DNA from: Candidatus Methanofastidiosum methylothiophilum
Lineage (GTDB): Archaea; Methanobacteriota_B; Thermococci; Methanofastidiosales; Methanofastidiosaceae
Length of the DNA stretch: 5,803 nt
Direction of reading: 5' to 3'
NCBI GenBank assembly: GCA_001587675.1
Contig: LNGD01000096.1
Coordinates: 1-5,803, forward strand
Positions 1 through 5,104 of the stretch are shown piece after piece. Below the pieces are notes generated by a model. That model saw only the letters and a program-made list of their open reading frames with translations. It was not told where the DNA came from and did no database searches. The position numbers and the translations under genes were made by a program. The first letter of the stretch is position 1, and every line of letters starts with the position of its first letter.

Positions 1-184
1 TTTTGTTTTCATCAAGGTAATCGTATGCTTCAAATGAAACTTGAAGAGAGTTTAAAGCCAATTCTATGAAATTGGCATCCGTAGCATCACCAGTGTAAAC
101 GCTGACATTGCCGTAACCATCAGCAGAGTGGGTGTGTGGTAATTTTTCCAGTACCCATTCAGGGGATATGTTTATAGTCTTCAT
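1..184 (-). CDS. Hypothetical protein, amino-terminal part only (runs off the window)
   Basis: An open frame starts at an ATG at 184-182 and stays open for 61 codons to the window edge, so the carboxyl end is missing. The translation begins MKTINISPEWVLEK and continues with a Gly/Asp/Thr-rich stretch (GYGNVSVYTGDATDAN), then a probable helix ending near FEAYDYLDENK. I do not recognise the family. It begins 14 bases after the stop of the 205-aa gene on the same strand, so the two are probably cotranscribed. No signal peptide or membrane segment is visible. The start was chosen because it is the first ATG after the upstream gene's stop and the spacing suits an operon. Confidence 0.6.
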   Translation of the reverse strand, partial: MKTINISPEWVLEKLPHTHSADGYGNVSVYTGDATDANFIELALNSLQVSFEAYDYLDENK

Positions 185-198
185 GATTATGAGTGTTA

Positions 199-816
199 TT
201 AATTTAAAGTGATATCGGAACTCAAATCTTTTCTTTTAAGAAAGTGGTGTAACAATGCAAGCATGTCGCCATCCATACCCCAGAAATCAATGATAAGATT
301 TACAAAAACATCATACTCGATTGGATTCATGGATTCGATTTTGGATTTGAATTCATCGACATTGCCCAAATCGTACAAAAGTTTTCCTTCGAAGTCGACA
401 TAATCATACAGTTCTTGCTTTGCATGAACATCTGACATACCTGTATACTTTATTAATATTCCATTATAGGCTTGGAAAATACAAGCTAATTGGTCAGAAG
501 TAAAAACACCTTTAAGGCGTGTTGTTACATTTCTGTGTAGGTACACATTGAAATCAAGACAATCAGCAACTCTTGCAAAGAGTTCATCTACCTGATGCTG
601 TTCTATTTCATCTGAACACTTAACACACTCGGAAAGCTCATGGTGCTTCTTAAATGCATTCGCAAGTACATCCAGCGAATAACCATTGTCATGGTTACGT
701 TTGCCAGCCGTTTTTTCAACAGCCTTAATTAAGGTTACATTTTCCCCGTCAGAGGGATTTCCTGCGTTGCTCCCGTTCCTTGAACGGTCATCAACCTTGT
801 CATTTTTTTTATTCAT
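199..816 (-). CDS. Hypothetical protein, 205 aa, low-complexity polar amino terminus
   Basis: A complete frame from ATG at 816 to TAA at 199. Residues 1-45 are rich in Lys, Asp, Asn, Ser and Gly and look disordered. From about residue 46 the protein becomes regular and mostly helical, with two nearby cysteines (CVKC, about residues 64-67), a segment VFTSDQLACIFQAYNGI near the middle, and an acidic/hydrophobic carboxyl half (YDVFVNLIIDFWGMDGDML). There is no recognisable catalytic motif, signal peptide or membrane span, so it is probably cytoplasmic. I do not recognise the family. It is the first gene after a gene-free stretch and lies beyond the terminator of the upstream cluster, so it probably has its own promoter in 817-1080. 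The start lies in an A/T-rich context (AAATCCAAATA-ATG) without a clear Shine-Dalgarno sequence. Confidence 0.75.
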   Translation of the reverse strand: MNKKNDKVDDRSRNGSNAGNPSDGENVTLIKAVEKTAGKRNHDNGYSLDVLANAFKKHHELSECVKCSDEIEQHQVDELFARVADCLDFNVYLHRNVTTRLKGVFTSDQLACIFQAYNGILIKYTGMSDVHAKQELYDYVDFEGKLLYDLGNVDEFKSKIESMNPIEYDVFVNLIIDFWGMDGDMLALLHHFLKRKDLSSDITLN

Positions 817-920
817 TATTTGGATTTAATAATTTCATGTTTGTTACGCTTGTATTCGAGCGATTTTCTAATACATATACGATAACTTAACAGGCAATGT
901 TACAAGGCTTTAGAGCAGGT

Positions 921-1076
921 TTGACGAAAAGTGAGAGTTTTATTTTAAATTGTTACAGGAATTTTAATTAAAAAAGTTCAGCGCAGTAAATCAGCGACTT
1001 ACATCTTTTTTGATGACTTTACGAAGAACACTGAAAATTTGTGAATATTGACGAACGTACGAAAATCGTTGACGAA
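921..1076. repeat. Three perfect direct copies of TTGACGAA
   Basis: The octamer TTGACGAA occurs on the plus strand at 921-928, 1048-1055 and 1069-1076. The last two copies start 21 bases apart, about two helical turns, which would put both on the same DNA face. All three lie in the gene-free stretch upstream of the 205-aa gene, where an operator or recombinase-arm site would be plausible. The same octamer also occurs inside the 226-aa gene (1670-1677) and once inverted there near 1950, so it is not exclusive to the intergenic stretch. Confidence 0.4.
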
Positions 1077-1083
1077 GGTTTTC

Positions 1084-1108
1084 AAAAAATGGCATAAAAT
1101 GCCACTTT
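1084..1108 (-). terminator. Intrinsic (Rho-independent) terminator of the minus-strand cluster
   Basis: Read on the minus strand, AAAGTGGCAT (1108-1099), a TTT loop (1098-1096) and ATGCCATTTT (1095-1086) form a stem of about ten pairs with one G-U, its core being a perfect TGGCAT/ATGCCA. The 3' arm runs into six consecutive T (1089-1084). It lies about 80 bases after the stop of the 58-aa ORF and before the 205-aa gene, so it separates two transcription units. The stem has few G-C pairs, so its strength is uncertain. The plus strand lacks an equally good T tract. Confidence 0.6.
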
Positions 1109-1189
1109 CTTAGGACGGCATAACTCCGAAATACATCGAATTTTGATGAAAAAGGTACTTATCGAAAGGTCTTCTGTGATTGCTTGCCG

Positions 1190-1366
1190 TTATTTATACG
1201 ATATGCAGACACTGGCACAATTACCTTTGGAATCCGTATAAACACCTTCAGGTTCATTCAGGACGAATGTTCTCCACCAACCTTGGTGAAGTCGGAACTT
1301 CTTTATGAAACCTGATTCATTAGGAATATTACCGATGGCTTTAACCAATCTTCCCTTTTTCTTCAT
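1190..1366 (-). CDS. 58-aa ORF, probable truncated amino terminus of a larger protein (possibly nuclease family)
   Basis: ATG at 1366-1364 lies inside the last codons of the 226-aa gene in another frame, overlapping by 26 bases, and the frame ends at TAA 1192-1190. The translation starts MKKKGRLVKAIGNIPNESGF and contains KKFRLHQGWWRTFVLNEPEG, then YTDSKGNCASVCISYK. The composition (paired Trp, regular charge pattern) looks like real protein, and the overlapping start suggests translational coupling to the gene before it. The text ends abruptly without a finished fold, so I read it as the amino-terminal stub of a longer protein. The FRLHQGWWRTFVL segment reminds me of the amino terminus of PGN_0703-type putative restriction endonucleases; this is from memory and weak. 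No continuation was found in other frames downstream. Confidence 0.55.
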   Translation of the reverse strand: MKKKGRLVKAIGNIPNESGFIKKFRLHQGWWRTFVLNEPEGVYTDSKGNCASVCISYK

Positions 1367-2021
1367 TTATATCAAATACCCTTTTTAGTTCAGATAGTGA
1401 TGGTTGCCATTTAGTCTTTTTGTCTGCAACTAAGTTAGAGTCATATACTCGATATTCCTCGTAACCTAATTTTGAATTATGAACCGATTTAAGAAGAAGC
1501 TTATTATTTAACGCAATAATCAATTTCTCTGAATTAAGTTTAAAGCCAAAAGCAACTTTTAATTCTGAGGAATTGGCAAATGTGAAGTTCGAATTCAACT
1601 TCTCCAACCACCAATCCTTACATTCCCAAATCAAATCACCATATTCATCACTTTTTCTAATTGACCTTTTTGACGAATAGTTCATTGAATAAGGGAGTGT
1701 ATCGATAAGTAGAAAACCTTTCTCTGCAAGCTTTGTATATGCATCTTCTGAGTTTAGAGCTTTCTCATTTGGAAAGAAGGTATTCCATACCGTATTAAAC
1801 AATGGTTTCTTAAAATTGATGTAAAAGTAATCTCCCGTGTCTGGCGGAGCTTCACAGATTAGCAAATATTGAATGACTTTGCTTGAAAACCTTCTTACAT
1901 TTTTATACCATGCATCTTCTGTTTTAATGAACACTTCTCTCAAAAACTCAATTCTGTCTTCGTCAACTTCTTCATAAAAAAGCTTCTTTAAAAGAGATAG
2001 GTTTTTAGTAAAAATATCCAT
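1341..2021 (-). CDS. Hypothetical protein, 226 aa, possible uracil-DNA-glycosylase-like fold
   Basis: A complete frame from ATG at 2021 to TAA at 1341. Residues 1-50 are helical and charged. A buried-strand motif LLICEAPPDTGDYFY follows at 53-67, then LFNTVWNTFF at 74-83, a second strand-like motif GFLLIDTLPYS at 102-112, and near the end WQPSLSELKRVF at 205-216. The order (a strand ending in E-A-P-P, a second strand, then a late P-S turn before a helix) resembles the uracil-DNA-glycosylase superfamily, whose first motif is Gly/Glu-x-Pro and whose last is His-Pro-Ser. The canonical catalytic residues are not clearly present, so a glycosylase function is inference. It lies 43 bases after the 89-aa gene, and its end overlaps the start of the 58-aa ORF. 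An alternative is an unrelated alpha/beta protein. Confidence 0.7.
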   Translation of the reverse strand: MDIFTKNLSLLKKLFYEEVDEDRIEFLREVFIKTEDAWYKNVRRFSSKVIQYLLICEAPPDTGDYFYINFKKPLFNTVWNTFFPNEKALNSEDAYTKLAEKGFLLIDTLPYSMNYSSKRSIRKSDEYGDLIWECKDWWLEKLNSNFTFANSSELKVAFGFKLNSEKLIIALNNKLLLKSVHNSKLGYEEYRVYDSNLVADKKTKWQPSLSELKRVFDINEEKGKIG

Positions 2022-2064
2022 TTTGGTTTTCTTGGAACAGAATTAGCGAAGTGTATAATTTCAT

Positions 2065-2334
2065 TTACTTATTATTACCAAGAATGAACTTCCCTGTGAC
2101 CTTACGGAACTTAATGTATTTCGGAATATTCTCGACATCATTAATGTCAAATTTATCCAAATAGACATCTCCCTCTACATCTATGTAAAAAACTTTATTA
2201 CCCCCAACTATCTCCGATTCAACAGAAGAAGCGTCAATACTATGCTCTTTCAGCCATTGGTCAACTCTATGTCTTAATCCGATACCCATTTTTTCACGCT
2301 CATCGTTCCCGTTCTTGAAGTCTTTTATATCCAT
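2065..2334 (-). CDS. Small hypothetical protein, 89 aa, leucine-rich-repeat-like carboxyl half
   Basis: A complete frame from ATG at 2334 to TAA at 2065. Residues 1-35 are charged and helical (LRHRVDQWLKEHSID). Residues 48-88 follow a repeating strand-turn pattern: VFYIDVEGDVYLDKFDIND, then IPKYIKFRKVTGKFIL. This resembles short irregular leucine-rich-repeat proteins in Bacteroidota and phages, in which a phrase like 'P-K-Y-I-K-F-x-K-V-x-G-x-F' recurs; such proteins normally carry more repeats, so this is a minimal or shortened form. No enzymatic motif is visible. It starts 11 bases after the stop of the DUF2779 reading frame, which suggests cotranscription. Its role is unknown; a protein-binding part is possible but unproven. 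Confidence 0.6.
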   Translation of the reverse strand: MDIKDFKNGNDEREKMGIGLRHRVDQWLKEHSIDASSVESEIVGGNKVFYIDVEGDVYLDKFDINDVENIPKYIKFRKVTGKFILGNNK

Positions 2335-2345
2335 TGTTTCAAGGG

Positions 2346-2531
2346 TTAATTAACATTAATCAGATTATGCCAGTATTCCCAAATCAGCACCATTGCCATT
2401 GTATCAAGTTCACAGTATTTAAGTAGTCCCTGAGCAATTGACTCTCTTTCAAAATCTGAAATATTGGCAAATTGCATCAAGCCGAAAGCAGTCATAGCAG
2501 CACCACCTTCCCGGATATCTCCCTTCATCAA
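2346..2531 (-). CDS. Carboxyl-terminal piece of the frameshifted DUF2779 gene
   Basis: This frame encodes the missing end of the large nuclease gene upstream and is probably not an independent gene. Its apparent start is a TTG followed by ATG, overlapping the TGA of the upstream frame. Reading the same frame further upstream gives PPLYEDIEDTLKKNFLMKGD, which joins smoothly to the large protein if one base is added to the C5 run at 2572-2576. The piece carries IREGGAAMTAFGLMQF and then LLKYCELDTMAMVLIWEYW. The latter matches the end typical of DUF2779 proteins and the Y-x-x-x-D pattern of exonuclease motif III in DEDD nucleases (Tyr39 and Asp43 here, about 624 and 628 of the restored protein). 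A separately translated 61-aa product would have no obvious function alone. Confidence 0.7.
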   Translation of the reverse strand: MMKGDIREGGAAMTAFGLMQFANISDFERESIAQGLLKYCELDTMAMVLIWEYWHNLINVN

Positions 2532-4285
2532 GAAGTTCTTTTTGAGAGTATCCTCAATATCTTCATAAAGAGGGGGAATTCCATTTTAATCCAAATCCAT
2601 CCATCTGGATAGTTCTTGCTCCTAAGCATTGAATTTTTGCCGTAGATAGGCTGGGAGTATTTCTCCTGAAGATACTTGGAGCTTGATAAAACTGCCGGAA
2701 GTACAGCTTTCAATGAATTTGAACCTCTTGTTTGGGGGTGATAATAATACTTCTGCACCAAATCTTTTAAGTCAACCATATTTCTACGACCCTTATGATT
2801 TGCCCCCTTTGTTATAGTTTTAATGAAATCTATTAATTCTTGCTTATCTGGTATTTCTTCTTTGGTCGAATCATTTAGCTGTGCAAGTATCTGGTTTAAT
2901 ACTGTATTCTCATGGGCAGCATATCTGAAGATTGTTCCATCATCTTTGCCCAATTGGTCTTTTAACTGTCGCACGAAATCGAAGTTCGGGAACTTACCTT
3001 TCTCCTTACAGATATACTCGCCAGTGTGCTCAATCTTTAAGTCACTTGTAACTGAATGATGACTGAATTGAAATGCTACCTGCTCATAAGGTTTCCTGCC
3101 TTTATAAAAGGGGATAGCGACCGTGGTAGTTTCAAAGTCAATGAAGTGAAGGGGGAACTTGAATTTGTTATAAGCTCCCTTTAAGCCTTCAATATCGATG
3201 TATGGAGTAGGGTCACTATTTATAACTTTTTCAATTTGCAGCCATTGCCTTTCTTCGTTTGAAAGTGAGCCATCTTCCTTGGGTATTGCCTTTTTAAAAC
3301 GGTCTTTCGAAATATCCTTCAAATAATAAATAGAATCGTCAATCAATGCCTGTTTTGACCTGTAGTTCCATAGCTCAAAAATGAGTGGTGCACTGAAGTT
3401 CCTGTCACTCCATCCTAATTGTGTTTTCCAACACTCCCTGAAGCCAGAAAGCTTGCCCTCTGTGATGGATTCATCAGGTATCCTATACTCACAATCCTGA
3501 CAATTCTTGTTTATGGGTGTTGTTATTTTGGAATCATTCTCATAAGCCTCAGCAAGCAATTTTATGGTTTCCTCATAGCCTAATGGTTGCTCAGCCTTAG
3601 TTTCCTTCCCATTCCAGATTAATTCCACAAGGTCATCAACATTTACTCGAATCAAGATTTCGTTTCCAAGGTCAGATATTGATTCCACTCCGATTACATC
3701 CACATAAGTCCTGTCGCCCTCAATCTTTCTTAATTGGAATTTCTGGTTCAATCCATCCACGGTCGCAGGTGCATTCTTGTTGGCAAGCATCAGATGTGCT
3801 CTGACAAGATATTCAGGATACATTTTGGAAATGACATATTTTTGATAAGCAACATCATAGAGGTAATCAAGCCAAGCAGTGTTTATGTAACCCTCAGGAG
3901 TAAGCATGTCAGCAGAATCAGTTCCGCCAAATGATTTTGCTTTAACTTCGAATATGTTTATTACTCTGTCTTTCTTCTCTATAATATCTGCTCTTATGAA
4001 GAGGTTATGCCACATGAAAGCTGCCTCGAAAAGAACTACTCTGGGTTGTTTTAAATGCTTGTATGTCTCCCGAACTGAACTATCATAGTCTCTATTTTCA
4101 ATCTCAATACCTGTTGGGTAATAGCATTTGGCAAGTGCACCCACCTGATACCCCCCTTCAGCTAATGCTTTTAGAAAGTCGTTATCCTCATTCTTATCAG
4201 GATAGTCTGACTTCCCGGTGTAGTAGAGTTTTGTGGGACAATTAAGTCCGAGAAGGTATCTGGATTTCGTTAAGTATCTTGGCAT
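2528..4285 (-). CDS. DUF2779 protein: Cas4/RecB-like nuclease plus DEDD-type exonuclease domain, frameshifted near its end
   Basis: Predicted cytoplasmic enzyme acting on nucleic acid. The amino half has the layout of a Cas4/RecB-type PD-(D/E)XK nuclease: opening YLTKSRYLLGLNCPTKLYY with Cys16, a catalytic Asp in FIRAD (Asp100), E-x-K in IFEVKAKS (Glu113, Lys115), a Q-x-x-x-Y-like helix (Gln148), then Cys262, Cys265 and Cys285. One early plus three late cysteines is the Cas4-like pattern for an iron-sulfur cluster. The carboxyl half starts LHFIDFETTTVAIPFYKG; Asp383 and Glu385 fit motif I of DEDD 3'-5' exonucleases, and PYEQVAFQFSHH is characteristic of DUF2779. The frame ends early at 585 residues with an unrelated tail (about 571-585), because a base appears missing in C5 at 2572-2576. 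Restored length is 646 aa. As read, the product lacks motif III. It begins 23 bases after the phosphatase gene. Substrate and biological role are unknown. Confidence 0.8.
   Translation of the reverse strand: MPRYLTKSRYLLGLNCPTKLYYTGKSDYPDKNEDNDFLKALAEGGYQVGALAKCYYPTGIEIENRDYDSSVRETYKHLKQPRVVLFEAAFMWHNLFIRADIIEKKDRVINIFEVKAKSFGGTDSADMLTPEGYINTAWLDYLYDVAYQKYVISKMYPEYLVRAHLMLANKNAPATVDGLNQKFQLRKIEGDRTYVDVIGVESISDLGNEILIRVNVDDLVELIWNGKETKAEQPLGYEETIKLLAEAYENDSKITTPINKNCQDCEYRIPDESITEGKLSGFRECWKTQLGWSDRNFSAPLIFELWNYRSKQALIDDSIYYLKDISKDRFKKAIPKEDGSLSNEERQWLQIEKVINSDPTPYIDIEGLKGAYNKFKFPLHFIDFETTTVAIPFYKGRKPYEQVAFQFSHHSVTSDLKIEHTGEYICKEKGKFPNFDFVRQLKDQLGKDDGTIFRYAAHENTVLNQILAQLNDSTKEEIPDKQELIDFIKTITKGANHKGRRNMVDLKDLVQKYYYHPQTRGSNSLKAVLPAVLSSSKYLQEKYSQPIYGKNSMLRSKNYPDGWIWIKMEFPLFMKILRILSKRTS
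2572..2576 (-). other. Site of a -1 frameshift in the DUF2779 gene (run of five C)
   Basis: On the minus strand the sequence reads GAATT-CCCCC-TCTTT. With five C the frame continues as EFPLFMKILR and stops 14 codons later. With six C it would read EFPPLYEDIED and continue into the family-like ending. The other frame has a TAA a few codons upstream, which confines the shift to about 2572-2585, and the homopolymer is the simplest location. A sequencing error, a real mutation or ribosomal slippage would each explain it. Confidence 0.75.
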
Positions 4286-4308
4286 ATCCTGTTCTTTAGA
4301 AGTGCTAA

Positions 4309-4626
4309 TTATGAAAGATACGGTTTAATCTTTTCCTTTAATAATTCCACCAGTTCATCTTCCATGTAGTAGTAATTATCAGGTATATTAAGGACTATTA
4401 TTCGCTTGCCATTTGAAGAGTCTGGAAAGTAATTGGTTATAATTACTTTATGCTTCTCTTCCATGGCAAATATCAAATCTGCCCAATTTATGATTTCATC
4501 CGAAATAGTTGTTGTAGCAGACTTGGAAGTTCCTGCTGATTTCACAGAGTATCCTTCTGCCGCAAAGATTGTTTCTGCAGTACAACTGCGCATCTCATTA
4601 TATCTGCAAACAAAAAGCAAATTCAA
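4309..4626 (-). CDS. Short low-molecular-weight protein tyrosine phosphatase-like protein
   Basis: Predicted cytoplasmic phosphatase of 105 aa. The start NLLFVCRYNEMRSCTAE holds the P-loop C-x5-R-S (Cys7, Arg13, Ser14), where Cys would form the phospho-cysteine intermediate. YSVKSAGTS (26-34) and INWADLIFAMEEKHK (46-60) are typical of the family. IPDNYYYM (81-88) offers Asp83 as general acid, with Asn in place of the usual Pro of the D-P motif. Classical members are about 150 aa; this belongs to a short form of roughly 105-110 aa. The start appears to be TTG at 4626: no ATG lies between the upstream in-frame stop and the P-loop, and the family begins just before the N-L-L-F-V-C strand. It is 16 bases after the 140-aa gene and 23 bases before the DUF2779 gene. 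The substrate (phosphotyrosine, phosphoarginine or other) cannot be told. Confidence 0.85.
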   Translation of the reverse strand: MNLLFVCRYNEMRSCTAETIFAAEGYSVKSAGTSKSATTTISDEIINWADLIFAMEEKHKVIITNYFPDSSNGKRIIVLNIPDNYYYMEDELVELLKEKIKPYLS

Positions 4627-4642
4627 AGTAGTAGCTTTAGTT

Positions 4643-5065
4643 TTAAATCATATCTTCAAGGTCGAGGCTTTTAAGTGCTGCTTCTCTGACTTGCCATGAC
4701 CAAGATTTCTCAGAAGGTATTTCTTTTAAAAGAGTTCTTGCTTTTTCTTTCAAAAACTGTTTAATTTCATGCATATCAATACCCTCCATCAAGTCATTAT
4801 AATGATATTTCCCATTATGTAGGATTGCTGATGCTGAATGAAACATCGTAATAATCTCGTAATAATATTTGGCTCGTGCTGGAGTCGATTTTGCGTCAAT
4901 CATTTTTTGATAGTACTTTGCCAGCATGTTTCTTGTGTCTAATGTCTCAAGTGTATCAAAAACCATTATTTCTATAAGTGCCCTTAAATTGTTTTCAGCC
5001 AGATAAACTTTGTGAAAGACTTCATCAATTGCACGTTGATTTTTTTTGGTTATCATGTAATACAT
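4643..5065 (-). CDS. Hypothetical helical protein, 140 aa
   Basis: A complete frame from ATG at 5065 to TAA at 4643; a second ATG three codons in (M4) is an alternative start. The protein appears wholly helical: 10-35 (AIDEVFHKVYLAENNLRALI), 38-57, 62-84 (PARAKYYYEIITMFHSASAIL), and 97-115 (MHEIKQFLKEKARTLL). The end SWSWQVREAALKSLDLEDMI resembles a single HEAT-like helix pair (W-x-V-R-x-x-A-x-x-x-L). There is no catalytic motif, signal peptide or membrane segment. I do not recognise the family. The gene lies 39 bases after the 208-aa gene and 16 bases before the phosphatase, so it fits one operon and may encode a partner or regulator of its neighbours; that is inference from position only. 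Confidence 0.7.
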   Translation of the reverse strand: MYYMITKKNQRAIDEVFHKVYLAENNLRALIEIMVFDTLETLDTRNMLAKYYQKMIDAKSTPARAKYYYEIITMFHSASAILHNGKYHYNDLMEGIDMHEIKQFLKEKARTLLKEIPSEKSWSWQVREAALKSLDLEDMI

Positions 5066-5087
5066 TATTAGTTAATAATATAATACG

Positions 5088-5098
5088 CAGAACTTCTG
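5088..5098. promoter_or_regulatory. Short palindrome CAGAA-C-TTCTG between two genes
   Basis: Five-base perfect arms around one central base, in the 39-base gap between the 208-aa and 140-aa genes, about 23 bases before the 140-aa start. The one-base centre rules out a normal RNA hairpin, so if it functions it would be a binding site for a dimeric protein. It is followed on the minus strand by an A/T-only stretch that could hold an internal promoter. A palindrome this short may arise by chance. Confidence 0.2.
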
Positions 5099-5104
5099 TT
5101 AATA

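Larger units (their letters stand above)
817..1189. other. Gene-free stretch between two minus-strand units
   Basis: No convincing gene occurs on either strand. It contains the minus-strand terminator at 1084-1108, three exact copies of TTGACGAA (921, 1048, 1069), and an imperfect palindrome GTAAATC-AGC-GACTTAC at 986-1002. A 55-codon frame open on the minus strand (1158-991) has no start codon near its beginning and runs through the terminator hairpin, so I do not call it. The promoter of the 205-aa gene should lie here, but no clear TAnnTTTG box was found. From memory, sequences of this kind also occur near Bacteroidota integrative elements; that is an impression only. Confidence 0.45.

Noticed and set aside
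209..403. Plus-strand open frame of 64 codons
   Set aside because: It lies wholly opposite the 205-aa gene, has no family resemblance, and runs against the direction of all supported genes.
1193..1242. Eight-base inverted repeat TTTATACG / CGTATAAA with a 34-base interval
   Set aside because: It lies inside the 58-aa ORF, is A/T-rich, and has no supporting structure between the arms.
1275..1288. Inverted repeat CACCAA-CC-TTGGTG
   Set aside because: It falls within the 58-aa ORF and is explained by the codons for His-Gln-Gly-Trp-Trp; the two-base loop is too small for a stable hairpin.
1248..1315. Nested pairings (TCAGGTT/AACCTGA and CATTC/GAATG) suggesting a structured RNA
   Set aside because: The segment reads as good protein text in one frame, so the pairings are probably incidental.
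2345..2354. Ten-base palindrome GTTAATTAAC at the end of the DUF2779 frame
   Set aside because: It is A/T-rich, overlaps the stop codon and final codons, and could easily occur by chance; it is too short for a terminator.
2565..2585. Programmed -1 ribosomal frameshift at the C5 run
   Set aside because: The run does not form a standard X-XXY-YYZ slippery heptamer in frame and no clear stimulatory hairpin was seen; a missing base is simpler, though slippage is not excluded.
2823..4245. Several plus-strand frames of 60-78 codons
   Set aside because: All are antisense to the well-supported DUF2779 gene and have shadow-type composition rich in Ser, Cys and Leu.
2528..4285. Genuine Cas4 of a CRISPR locus
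   Set aside because: No repeat array, cas1 or cas2 is present, and the protein carries a DUF2779/DEDD-like carboxyl half that Cas4 lacks.
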